Origin: Photobacterium rosenbergii
GTDB lineage: Bacteria > Pseudomonadota > Gammaproteobacteria > Enterobacterales > Vibrionaceae
Assembly (NCBI RefSeq): GCF_003026455.1
Contig: NZ_PYMB01000019.1
Location: 1 to 64,000, forward strand
Length of the DNA: 64,000 nucleotides
Direction of reading: 5' to 3'
A program made the translations under genes and the position numbers. A model generated the notes under the pieces. That model was not told where the DNA came from and searched no databases. It saw only the letters and a program-made list of their open reading frames with translations. Positions 45,901-53,623 of the stretch are shown in pieces. Position 1 is the stretch's first letter, and every line of letters begins with the position of its first letter.

Positions 45901-46142
45901 CACTCTTGGTAAGAGCGTGAATGGGTGGCAGGGTTGTTCCCCATCGTCCACCAATTCGCCTTATAGATTTTGTTGTCTTGTTGAACCTGAGCACCACCCG
46001 TATAGGCAACCGTGCTGTTCCATGGTTCGATGTTAGTACAGTCCATTGCTGCATGGGCATTCATCGCCGCCATGCATGAAACGGCGAGGGTACTGAGCTT
46101 GAGTACTCGTGAAATCGCCTGTCCGTGTTTCAGGTGTTCCAT
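42990..46142 (-). CDS. Secreted multidomain GH18 chitinase
   Basis: 1050 residues with a long signal peptide (cut after AAMNAHA). Order: CBM5/12-type chitin-binding domain (about 36-85, IYKANWWT), two Ig-like beta domains (about 93-180 and 185-277; the SSSAQLVVGDIVTFAADASDSDGTV pattern), GH18 catalytic domain (about 310-815) with FDGLDIDYEYP, in which the Glu is the acid, an extra beta domain (about 855-975), a Gly/Asp linker and a second CBM (about 1000-1050, VYQANWWSS). It should degrade chitin outside the cell. ATG 46142 follows AAAGGAATTAATCG. Confidence 0.94.
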   Translation of the reverse strand: MEHLKHGQAISRVLKLSTLAVSCMAAMNAHAAMDCTNIEPWNSTVAYTGGAQVQQDNKIYKANWWTMGNNPATHSRSYQEWSYVDECSTGAINQPPTVSITSPSSSAQLVVGDIVTFAADASDSDGTVTSVEFYLGTSLLGSVSQPPYSINWTAVAGTQVLKVIATDDKGEQTEATQTVTVQETANILPTITLTLSTDNIEQGEYITLSATADDSDGNVEKVDFFANGSLIGTVATAPYTLDYTPSQTGSIVLFARATDDLGGTADSSLSTLTVNGGVTTQSCRPDGLYQTEGVNVPYCTIYDDQGREIMGADHPRRVIGYFTSWRSGDDPQASYLVSDIPWEQLTHINYAFVSIGSDGKVNVGDTTDPTNPATGKEWPGVEIDPTLGFKGHFGALATYKKKHDVKTLISIGGWAETGGHFAADGSRVADGGFYTMTTNADGSINHAGIEKFATSAVAMMRQYQFDGLDIDYEYPTSMAGAGNPDDKAFMEPRRAYLWASYQELMKVLRHKLDQASEQDGIHYMLTIAAPSSGYLLRGMEDFDVTKYLDYVNIMSYDLHGAWNDHVGHNAALFDTGKDSELAQWNVYGTAAYGGIGYLNTDWAYHYFRGSMPAGRINIGVPYYTRGWQGVTGGENGLWGRAALPNQSQCAPGTGEGEKNNCGHGAVGIDNLWHDKNAAGEEMGAGSNPMWHAMNLAEGIFGSYSTAYSLEPANNPEHQLVGSYTRHYDSVAVAPWLWNADKKVFLSTEDKASINVKADYVIDKEIGGIMFWELAGDYNCYVFDANGNRTAVDATENACKTGNGEYHMGNTMTKAIYEKFKSATPYGNKVATGAIPTEALDIKVDVSGFKVGDQNYPINPKITFTNNTGQDIPGGTEFQFDIPTSAPDNAKDQSGGGLKVIASGHTRANNIGGLDGVMHRVAFTLPGWKSLPDGGTYELDMVYYLPISGPANYSVNINGKDYAFKSEQPDLPLGSIGSGDGDGGNPGGGDGTCNTTGINTYPNWPQTDWAGNPSHANQGDKIIYNGVVYQANWWSSSTPGSDGSWAIVCTI

Positions 46143-46479
46143 TCGATTAATTCCTTTAAGTTAATACGTGGTCGTTAACAATACAGGCGCCTTGCTCTTA
46201 TATTGCGCCGTGAAAAAAGTATAAAAGGAATATAAAAAACCGCAGGGAAATTGTTGTGTTTCTTATTATGACTCGCAAAAAGTTGCTATTTTGATGTAAT
46301 TCAAAGGTGGTTAATTTGCACCGATAACTAAATTCATGCAATCTAAAAACGAGGGGAGGAAAAGTAATGATGTTTGGCAGATAGCCGCAAGGGCTTACGG
46401 ATTTTTCCCAATGGAAGCAAAGAGATCGGGGCTAGGAGCAAATTATGTGAACGAATGCAGGGAACTTTTAGGGGGGAAG
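46143..46479. other. Chitinase upstream region with a GGA-rich segment
   Basis: No coding frame is supported. Between about 46350 and 46480 the plus strand has six GGA-containing motifs and a short AGCC/GGCT hairpin, and ends in an intrinsic terminator; a CsrB/RsmY-like small RNA is possible but unproven. Confidence 0.35.
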
Positions 46480-46504
46480 AAAAAGAGCCCGTAGGCTCTT
46501 TTTT
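46480..46504. terminator. Bidirectional terminator
   Basis: AAAAGAGCC, loop CGTA, GGCTCTTTTTT. It serves the DUF2057 gene on the minus strand and would serve any plus-strand transcript from 46350. Confidence 0.9.
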
Positions 46505-46510
46505 ACAAGA

Positions 46511-47176
46511 TTACTCTTGGTTGATTTTTGCTTTGAAGCGAGCGCGTGTTGCTTCATCAGCTTGTTCATACCAGTAATTCAGCATGTTTTCAGCCACATT
46601 ACGTGTCTGCTGCTGATCAACTGGTGGTTTTGGTGATGTTGCCGCTGGTGCTGCGGTAGCCGGAAGTGTTGTTGGTACGGCAGCCGTTGCCGCAACGGCT
46701 GCTGTAGTCGCGACAGCAGCAGCTTTACCTGACTGGTTGTAAACCGCAATTTCTTTCTCAAAATCACGACCAAACTGAAGGCCTGATTTAATTAGCTTGT
46801 CTTGCTCGAAGTCAATCTTCTCGCCGTTGGCTGCAACCAGGGCAAGCTGTGGTGATTTGTTGAACTTACGAGCATCTTGAGCGGTACGAAGCTTTGGTAG
46901 ATCAAGCTTTAGTGCTTCATCACTGGCATCAAACTTAACAATGATGACATCTGACTTGTAGAGGTAGTCGTCGCCATTTTCACGTAGTGAATCGATATAA
47001 GTGAATGCGAACTGGTTGACACCATTTGGAAGCGTTAACGTGTCGTTGCCATCTTGCTCTACGCCATTGACCAAAACAAGATCGGCTTGGTATGGAAGAT
47101 CCAGTTTTACGTCAGCAAGAGTGGAGAAGCTGATGCCGCATGCTGCAAGAGCCATTAACGCGGTACGAAATTTCAT
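46511..47176 (-). CDS. yccT: DUF2057/YccT (UPF0319) family protein
   Basis: 221 residues with a signal peptide (cut after ISFSTLA). VKLDLPYQADLVLVNGV and NQFAFTYIDSLRENGDDYLYKSDVIIVKFDA match the YccT/UPF0319 family of exported proteins of unclear function. An Ala/Thr/Pro-rich low-complexity segment (about 150-188) separates the beta-rich N-terminal part from a helical end, and is not part of the family core. In E. coli yccT also lies near rlmI-yccX-tusE-yccA, which agrees with the order here. Confidence 0.82.
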   Translation of the reverse strand: MKFRTALMALAACGISFSTLADVKLDLPYQADLVLVNGVEQDGNDTLTLPNGVNQFAFTYIDSLRENGDDYLYKSDVIIVKFDASDEALKLDLPKLRTAQDARKFNKSPQLALVAANGEKIDFEQDKLIKSGLQFGRDFEKEIAVYNQSGKAAAVATTAAVAATAAVPTTLPATAAPAATSPKPPVDQQQTRNVAENMLNYWYEQADEATRARFKAKINQE

Positions 47177-47378
47177 AGCGGTTCCTTGAAAAACAATGTC
47201 CGAATTAGATTGTAGTTATCGGGATTATCCTAGCAGTTTGTCGCTAGGTAGCTGAATAAGGGCTGAATACTGGTTTTGATGCCCTAATAAACTAATCATC
47301 AAATATAACACTTTGTTTAATGTATTGGGTATATTGCGTGTAGACAAAAGACGTAATTACTATGGATAGAGCATTACA

Positions 47379-48140
47379 ATGGACATGTCATTACTGCAGG
47401 CTAGCCTGCTGATCGGAACTGGATTTCTGGCTGGGATCATCAATACATTGGCTGGTGGGGGCTCGAACCTAACCCTTCCTGCCTTAATGGTAATGGGGAT
47501 GCCAGCAGAAGTGGCGAATGCCACTAACCGGGTGGGGGTAGCGGTACAAGGGATTACAGCACTGTTTGGCTTTCGCCGCCATGGAAAGCTGGAGACATCT
47601 GATACTGGCCCGATTTTGCTCCCTACCATTATCGGTGGTTTACTGGGTGCTGTCGGTGCAGCTTATGCCCCCTCAACCTGGATTAAACCTTTGTTGCTCG
47701 GCACTATGCTGACCATGGCCCTGATTATCTTAGTCCGCCCTGCCATAGTCGCACCACCTGCCGGCACAGAGCCAAGAAAAGTGAGAGATACCCCGAGTTC
47801 GTGGTGGGGCTTAGGGCTAGCGGGTTTTTATGGTGGTTTTGTACAAGCTGGCGTAGGGTTTGTTTTATTGGCGGCCCTGGCTGGAACACTGCGGTATGAC
47901 TTGGTTCGAGCGAATGCTCTGAAAATGCTCTGTGCCTTGGCTTTTACCTTAGTGGCATTAGTGCTGTTTATTGTTGAGGATTTAGTGATGTGGGGACCGG
48001 GTCTGATCCTCGCGGCTGGCACGATGGTCGGGTCACATATCGCTGTAAAAATGGCAATTTCAGCCCGCCCAGAAACCCTGAAATGGTTCCTGTTCTTGAT
48101 GACGCTATGCGGCTCGGCGGCGGCAATGCTGACCGATTAA
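47379..48140 (+). CDS. TSUP-family permease (TauE/SafE)
   Basis: 253 residues, about eight membrane helices. GFLAGIINTLAGGGSNLTLPALMVMGMPAEVANATNRV is the first conserved TSUP block, repeated in weaker form as GFYGGFVQAGVGFVLLAAL. The family moves sulfite, sulfoacetate or related anions; the substrate is undetermined. ATG 47379 or 47385 could start. Terminator at 48182-48205. Confidence 0.88.
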   Translation: MDMSLLQASLLIGTGFLAGIINTLAGGGSNLTLPALMVMGMPAEVANATNRVGVAVQGITALFGFRRHGKLETSDTGPILLPTIIGGLLGAVGAAYAPSTWIKPLLLGTMLTMALIILVRPAIVAPPAGTEPRKVRDTPSSWWGLGLAGFYGGFVQAGVGFVLLAALAGTLRYDLVRANALKMLCALAFTLVALVLFIVEDLVMWGPGLILAAGTMVGSHIAVKMAISARPETLKWFLFLMTLCGSAAAMLTD

Positions 48141-48181
48141 ATAGACGAAATCTCACCAGCCTGCGATAACTAAACGAAAAA

Positions 48182-48205
48182 AAGCCAGCAATCATTGCTG
48201 GCTTC
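48182..48205. terminator. Terminator between TSUP and rlmI genes
   Basis: AAGCCAGCAA, loop TCA, TTGCTGGCTT, with A- and T-rich flanks. Confidence 0.85.
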
Positions 48206-48252
48206 ATTGGCTTTGTTCTAGACAGGGGTTAGCTGACGAAACGCAAAATATA

Positions 48253-49443
48253 TTACTTCACGTAACAGGCGAAGCCTTTAAGGTAGAAACCTTCTGGGTA
48301 AGCACTGTCTAGCGGGTGGTCAGCGGCTTGGCCGAAGCGTTCGATGAACTGTACTTCACGGTGAGCATCCAGCGCGGCATCTGCAATGATTTTCTGGAAC
48401 AGGTTGTTGTCCATCAGGCCTGAGCAAGAATAGGTCAACAATGTGCCACCTGGTTTTAGGATCTGCATAGCTAGCATGTTGATATCTTTGTATCCACGGC
48501 ATGCTCCGACTAGCTGTGACTTAGATTCCGCAAACTTAGGCGGGTCCATGATCACGACATCAAATAGCTCACCGCGCTCGCGGTATTCGCGAAGCAGTTT
48601 GAATACATCAGCATTGAGGAACTGCGCATTCTCTAGCGGGTAGCCGTTTGCTTCGGCGTTCATTTGTGCCGTATCCAGTGCTGGCTGTGAAACATCCACA
48701 TTCACCACTTCGCTCGCGCCGCCTTTTAGTGCGTATAGACCAAAGCCACCGGTGTAGCAGAAGCAGTTCAGGACCCGCTTGCCGTTAACGTACTTAACGG
48801 CCGCTTCACGGCTGTCACGTTGGTCAAGGTAGAAACCTGTCTTGTGACCACCGACAATGTCCACATTGATTTTTACGCCGTTCTCTTCGATGGTAACGAA
48901 CTTAGGTGGCTCTTCACCAGACAGAACGCCAGTACGCTGTTTTAGGCCTTCTTTCTTACGAACTGACACGTCTGAACGCTCATACACGCTGCACTCTGGG
49001 TAACAGATGTTTAGGGCTTCTACCAACGCATCTTTTTGAGCTTCGGCACCAGCGCTTAGCAACTGGCATACTAGAAAGTCTTGGTAGCGGTCGATAGTAA
49101 TACCAGGCAGGCCGTCAGACTCAGCAGCGATCAAACGGTAGCCAGTAAGGCCATCGCGGGCCGCCAAAATGTCACGCAGACCTTGGGCAGCTTTCAAGCG
49201 GTTTACGAAGAAATCAACATTGATTTGTTCGTTACGATCAAAGGTCCATACTCGAACGCGGATCTGAGATTGCGGAGAAAAAGCACCGCGTGCTAACCAC
49301 TCACCTTTGTGGTCGAAGATATCAACGGTTTCACCAAGTGCTGGTTTACCTTCTACACGTTGAATGCCGCGAGAGAAAACCCATGGGTGGCGGCGGCGAA
49401 GTGATTTTTCACGGCCTTTAACCAGATAAATTGAAGCTGTCAT
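48253..49443 (-). CDS. rlmI: 23S rRNA (cytosine-C5) methyltransferase RlmI
   Basis: 396 residues, the RlmI length. It has an N-terminal PUA domain (LVKGREKSLRRRHPWVFSRGI) and a Rossmann methyltransferase domain with VLNCFCYTGGFGLYALKGGA, VDIVGGHKTGFYLDQR and DPPKFA. E. coli RlmI (YccW) methylates C1962 of 23S rRNA using S-adenosylmethionine. ATG 49443 matches the family start (MTASIYLVKG); the frame open to 49521 is longer than needed. It is next to yccX-tusE-yccA as in enterobacteria, apart from an inserted chemoreceptor gene. Confidence 0.93.
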   Translation of the reverse strand: MTASIYLVKGREKSLRRRHPWVFSRGIQRVEGKPALGETVDIFDHKGEWLARGAFSPQSQIRVRVWTFDRNEQINVDFFVNRLKAAQGLRDILAARDGLTGYRLIAAESDGLPGITIDRYQDFLVCQLLSAGAEAQKDALVEALNICYPECSVYERSDVSVRKKEGLKQRTGVLSGEEPPKFVTIEENGVKINVDIVGGHKTGFYLDQRDSREAAVKYVNGKRVLNCFCYTGGFGLYALKGGASEVVNVDVSQPALDTAQMNAEANGYPLENAQFLNADVFKLLREYRERGELFDVVIMDPPKFAESKSQLVGACRGYKDINMLAMQILKPGGTLLTYSCSGLMDNNLFQKIIADAALDAHREVQFIERFGQAADHPLDSAYPEGFYLKGFACYVK

Positions 49444-49566
49444 GACTTGCCCAGTATGGAGTAAGGAATGGGGGCGTATTATGTTGTCGAAAGCACATAA
49501 AATCAAATTTATATGGCTCATTGCGATAGGCAGTGCCGGTATAGAGGCACTTCCGGAGGGGAGGGG

Positions 49567-50967
49567 TTAGACTTTGAGTCCTCTCATCAAAGACTCCAGC
49601 ACTTCGGCCTGCTTGTTGAGCTGCTCGATGTCATTTGCCGAGGCGTTGATGGCACTGCAAATTTCATGCGATTGGCTACGTACCTGCTCGACATTGTTGG
49701 CGATATCATCCGCTACGGCGCCTTGTTGCTCGGCTGCGGCAGCAATCTCGGTGCTGCGATCTGAAATAAGCTGGTTACGTTCGGTGATCTGGGAGATTTC
49801 ACTGTCTACCGAATCCATCAAGGCTTCGCTGTTTTGCGCATTCTCAACCGTATTCTTCATCACTGCCATCAGCTTCTGGCTGTTTTGTTGCAAGGCTTCA
49901 ATCATCTGTTGAATTTCAACGGTTGCGCTTTGCGTCCTGCCCGCCAAGGTCCGCACTTCATCAGCAACAACAGCAAACCCACGTCCTTGCTCACCGGCTC
50001 GGGCCGCTTCAATCGCCGCGTTTAGTGCAAGCAGGTTGGTCTGCTCTGAAATGCCGTTGATGGTAGTTACCACATCATCAATTTTCGCCGCGTTACTATC
50101 AAGCTCTGCCACCGCATCAGCAGCTTGGTTTATCTCGGAGCTGAGGTGGCTAATAGCGTTACGGGTCTGGTTGACTTGCTCCCGGCCTTGTTCAGATACC
50201 TGCTGTGCTTCAAGGGTTTGTTCGGAAGTTTGATGGGCGTGGGTTGCCACTTCGCGGATTGAGGTTGCCATTTCCTCGGTCGCACTGGCCAGTGAATCAA
50301 GATGTTGTTGCTGTGAGGTTGATAGTTGCTCACTACCCGCACTACGCTGGCGCAAGCTGCTGCTAATTTGCTGCATCAGGGCGATGGCTTGTTGGGTTGC
50401 CTGTACCAGTTGTTGTTCCCGCTCGCTCACCTTATCGATAGTGATGGCGATAGAGCTGAATTCATCTCGTACTTTGAAGAAATTGAGGCGGTTGGTTAAA
50501 TCACCGTCAGCGAGGCTCTGCAATGCTTTATTAGTGGTAAACATTGCTCCACCAATGAAGGTCATGATGTAGTACACCGCAGCCAAACTGATGAGTAGGA
50601 TCGTAGCGATGATGATCCATTGGCTAGTACTGATGTGAGAGAAAAGCCCCGCAGCGGCATCAGAGGAAATACTGTAGTTCATACCGCTTACGTAAGTAGA
50701 AATATCTCCCGGGCCAACGTGCAGGTTAGTATTGGCTAACAAACGCTGGGCCTCTGATTGGCTGATTTGCTGCTGCGAAAGAAGGGTAGCAGTCGTTTCT
50801 ACCTGCTGTGTCGTGATTTCAATACGTTGCTGGCTAGCGCTATCGGCTAATATTGTAGCGACGCTCATCAGCGCAATAATGGGTAGCAGGAACAGCAAGT
50901 AGAATTTTTCCTGCAAGGTAATATGGATTAAGTAACGGTCAATCCATCGGAAGGCAACTTCTTTCAT
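49567..50967 (-). CDS. Methyl-accepting chemotaxis protein
   Basis: 466 residues. Two membrane helices (about 23-41 and 117-143) flank a short periplasmic loop of about 75 residues, too small for a standard ligand domain. A HAMP-like linker (SLADGDLTNRLNFFKVRDEF) follows, then the signalling helices with the conserved tip ISEQTNLLALNAAIEAARAGEQGRGFAVVADEVRTLA. It should control CheA in flagellar motility. It interrupts the rlmI-yccX order seen in enterobacteria. ATG 50967 is the only start in the loop. Confidence 0.93.
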   Translation of the reverse strand: MKEVAFRWIDRYLIHITLQEKFYLLFLLPIIALMSVATILADSASQQRIEITTQQVETTATLLSQQQISQSEAQRLLANTNLHVGPGDISTYVSGMNYSISSDAAAGLFSHISTSQWIIIATILLISLAAVYYIMTFIGGAMFTTNKALQSLADGDLTNRLNFFKVRDEFSSIAITIDKVSEREQQLVQATQQAIALMQQISSSLRQRSAGSEQLSTSQQQHLDSLASATEEMATSIREVATHAHQTSEQTLEAQQVSEQGREQVNQTRNAISHLSSEINQAADAVAELDSNAAKIDDVVTTINGISEQTNLLALNAAIEAARAGEQGRGFAVVADEVRTLAGRTQSATVEIQQMIEALQQNSQKLMAVMKNTVENAQNSEALMDSVDSEISQITERNQLISDRSTEIAAAAEQQGAVADDIANNVEQVRSQSHEICSAINASANDIEQLNKQAEVLESLMRGLKV

Positions 50968-51058
50968 ATTAATTCCTAAAAACAGAAGCTTAGAGCATTT
51001 TTTGTGCGAGTAATATTATATTGTTATCGGGTTGAGAGTAGGAAGCTTGAGGTGATCT

Positions 51059-51331
51059 ATGTCACAAATATGTGTAAAGGCACTAATTACCGGTATGGTT
51101 CAAGGTGTTGGGTTCAGGTTCCATACAGCGCATGAAGGGCTGAAGTGTGGTTTGACAGGGTACGCAAAGAACTTACCGGACGGTAGTGTCGAAGTCATGG
51201 CGTGTGGTCAAGAAGAGCAAGTGAAACAACTGCTTGCTTGGCTGGAGGATGGCCCGAGAACCTCTCGCGTCGATAGTGTTGAATGGGAACAGCTCGACTG
51301 GCGCCATTATGATGGCTTTGAAATTATGTAG
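51059..51331 (+). CDS. yccX: Acylphosphatase YccX
   Basis: 90 residues. GMVQGVGFRFHTAHEGLKCGLTGYAKNLPDGSVEVMACG is the acylphosphatase core, with catalytic Arg 20 and Asn 38. It hydrolyses carboxyl-phosphate bonds such as acetyl phosphate. The gene lies 91 bp from the MCP gene, divergent, and is followed by the convergent tusE. Confidence 0.94.
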   Translation: MSQICVKALITGMVQGVGFRFHTAHEGLKCGLTGYAKNLPDGSVEVMACGQEEQVKQLLAWLEDGPRTSRVDSVEWEQLDWRHYDGFEIM

Positions 51332-51415
51332 CTGGCGCTATGTTACAGGGACAGAGATAGGCGAGTGGTCGCTCCCACTCGCGCTAACGTGATTTGCCTA
51401 TTAATGCACTTGGCT

Positions 51416-51745
51416 TTAAATACACTTCACCGGTTTTGGTAGGCCAGCCAATTTAGTGGCTTGCTTTGCCGGACCTTTCGGGAAAAGTTTGTATAGGTAG
51501 CGTGAACTACCTTTCTCTTCACCGTATTTTTTCGCCATCGCCTTCACTAGCATTCTGATAGCCGGTGAGGTGTTGAATTCCTGATAGAACTCTCGGACAA
51601 AACGAACAACTTCCCAATGGGCTTCTGTCAGGGTGATGCCTTCTTCTTCAGCCAGCATGGGTACCAGAGCTTCACTCCAGTCGTCGGTGTTTTTCAGATA
51701 ACCGTGGGCGTCGGTCTCTATTTGTTTACCTTCAAATTCAAGCAT
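51416..51745 (-). CDS. tusE: Sulfurtransferase TusE (DsrC family)
   Basis: 109 residues. The start TDAHGYLKNTDDWSEALVPMLAEEEGI and RMLVKAMAKKYG...SRYLYKLFPKGPAKQATKLAGLPKPVKCI match TusE, with the penultimate Cys 108 that carries persulfide sulfur. It receives sulfur from TusBCD for 2-thiouridine formation by MnmA. It lies 117 bp downstream of the yccA stop on the same strand. Confidence 0.94.
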   Translation of the reverse strand: MLEFEGKQIETDAHGYLKNTDDWSEALVPMLAEEEGITLTEAHWEVVRFVREFYQEFNTSPAIRMLVKAMAKKYGEEKGSSRYLYKLFPKGPAKQATKLAGLPKPVKCI

Positions 51746-51811
51746 GTTTGCCTCGCATATAGAACGGACAAAGGATAGTGATATTCGAAGTTAGCTGCAA
51801 GGTTGCGGCCA

Positions 51812-51840
51812 TAAAAAAAGCGCCTTGCGGCGCTTTTTCG
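51812..51840. terminator. Terminator of yccA
   Basis: AAAAAGCGCC, loop TTGC, GGCGCTTTTT. Confidence 0.92.
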
Positions 51841-51862
51841 AGACAATCCAACTAACCAGAGA

Positions 51863-52528
51863 TTAGTCGTTGCTACCCATGATGCCTAGGATTTGAAGTA
51901 GGCTCAGGAATAGGTTGTAGATTGAAACGTACAGGGTAACTGTCGCTGAGATGTAGTTTGTCTCACCGCCACGTACGATGTTCTGTGTTGTCAGCAGGAT
52001 AGCTGCAGACGAGAACAGTACGAACATACCGCTGATCGCCAGTGATAGCATTGGCATCTGTAGGAAGATGTTTGCTACAACCATAACTAGGATGGCAACA
52101 AAGCCTGCTAGTAGCATGCCGCCTAGGAAAGACAGATCACGCTTGGTAGTCAGTGCGTAAGCCGAACACGCCATAAAGGTCAGTGCCGTACCGCCTAGGG
52201 CAGGAACAATGGCATGGCCCATGCCTGCGCCGATGTACATATTGAGGATTGGCCCCAATGTGTAACCCATAAAGCCTGTTAGCGCGAAGGTAAATACGAT
52301 ACCTAGGCTGCTGTTACGGTTTTTCTCTGTCAGGAACATCAGACCGTAGAAGCCAACCAAGGTGATGATTAGGCCTGGGTGAGGCATATTCATCGCCATT
52401 GCAAAGCCTGCAACGACAGCTGACCATACAAGCGTTAGAGACAGAAGAAAATAAGTGTTACGTAGAACCTTGTTTGTAGAAAGTACGCTTTCGTAAGCTG
52501 TGCCACGATTGACAATACGATCGTTCAT
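51863..52528 (-). CDS. yccA: Bax inhibitor-1/YccA family membrane protein
   Basis: 221 residues with seven hydrophobic segments, the BI-1 layout. E. coli YccA is a substrate and modulator of the FtsH protease. ATG 52528 follows AGGGGACTATTT; the frame open to 52585 is not needed. The order with tusE, yccX and rlmI is conserved. Confidence 0.9.
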   Translation of the reverse strand: MNDRIVNRGTAYESVLSTNKVLRNTYFLLSLTLVWSAVVAGFAMAMNMPHPGLIITLVGFYGLMFLTEKNRNSSLGIVFTFALTGFMGYTLGPILNMYIGAGMGHAIVPALGGTALTFMACSAYALTTKRDLSFLGGMLLAGFVAILVMVVANIFLQMPMLSLAISGMFVLFSSAAILLTTQNIVRGGETNYISATVTLYVSIYNLFLSLLQILGIMGSND

Positions 52529-52763
52529 AAATAGTCCCCTCAGGGTTAGATATGTGATTGCTAATGTAAATGTATATTGGGGCATTTCATCGTTATTGCA
52601 AGCCGTTTGTCAAATTAATGCGGCTGTCCCCAAACAATAAACTCAGTGTAACGATATGACCTGAATGATACTTAACAATTCCTTATCTTTGTGGTCAAAG
52701 TTGTAAATGAATGTTACAGCACATTGTTGCTGCGCCTCAATAACCTCATGATTAATATACGAC

Positions 52764-53606
52764 TTAGTGCAGTATTTGGTTCAAGAATAACTGTGTCCTG
52801 TCTGATTGTGGGCTATCAAAGAATGCTTGCGGGGTGTTTTCCTCGATAATTTCGCCCATATCCATGAAGATAACCCGGTCTGCAACCTGACGGGCAAACC
52901 CCATTTCATGGGTTACACAAATCATGGTCATCCCCTCGTTGGCAAGCTCGACCATGACTTCTAGCACTTCTCTGACCATTTCCGGGTCAAGTGCCGAAGT
53001 CGGCTCATCAAACAGCATCACTTGCGGGTTCATACACAGCGAGCGGGCAATCGCGACACGCTGCTGCTGACCGCCTGAGAGTTGGCCGGGATATTTGTTG
53101 GCTTGCTCTGGGATTTTTACCCGCTCCAAGTATTGCATCGCAATCTTTTCGGCTTCTTTCTGCGGCAGCTTTTTTACCCAGATAGGAGCTAGAGTACAGT
53201 TTTCGAGCACGGTAAGGTGGGGGAAGAGGTTGAAGTGCTGGAAGCACATACCAACTTCTCGGCGCACTAGTTCGATGTTCTTCAAATCGCTGGTCAACTC
53301 GTTGCCAGCGACAATGATTTGCCCCTGCTGATGTTCTTCCAATCGGTTGATACAGCGGATCAAGGTCGACTTTCCTGAGCCAGAAGGGCCGCATATCACG
53401 ATCTTCTCGCCTTTCTTAACGGTCAGGTTGATGTCTTTTAGAACGTGGAATTCCCCATACCACTTGTTCACACCAGTCATAGTGATCATGGCAGCATGCT
53501 TTGCTGATTGATTTGGTGAACTCCGGTCTATGGAGCTTTCACCTTTAGCATTATCGTTAGCAGCACTGTTACTTGGTGTGTTATTTATGATTGTACTGTC
53601 TGTCAT
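52764..53606 (-). CDS. aapP: Amino-acid ABC transporter ATPase AapP
   Basis: 280 residues. Walker A GPSGSGKST, signature LSGGQQQRVAIARSL, Walker B VMLFDEPTSALD and the H-loop VTHEMGFA are intact. It powers the AapJQM general L-amino-acid importer. The first 40 residues are a Ser/Asn-rich, low-complexity extension before MITMTGVNKWYGEFHVLK; a later start at Met 40 would remove it. ATG 53606 follows AGAGGGATAGT, so the extended form is likely real. Last gene of the operon. Confidence 0.93.
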   Translation of the reverse strand: MTDSTIINNTPSNSAANDNAKGESSIDRSSPNQSAKHAAMITMTGVNKWYGEFHVLKDINLTVKKGEKIVICGPSGSGKSTLIRCINRLEEHQQGQIIVAGNELTSDLKNIELVRREVGMCFQHFNLFPHLTVLENCTLAPIWVKKLPQKEAEKIAMQYLERVKIPEQANKYPGQLSGGQQQRVAIARSLCMNPQVMLFDEPTSALDPEMVREVLEVMVELANEGMTMICVTHEMGFARQVADRVIFMDMGEIIEENTPQAFFDSPQSDRTQLFLNQILH

Positions 53607-53623
53607 ACTATCCCTCTCATGAC

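Noticed and set aside
46376..46450. c-di-GMP (GEMM) riboswitch near the chitinase gene
   Set aside because: GCAAAG and AGCC fragments occur, but the order and pairing do not match the GEMM-I consensus, and the strand does not lead into a gene.
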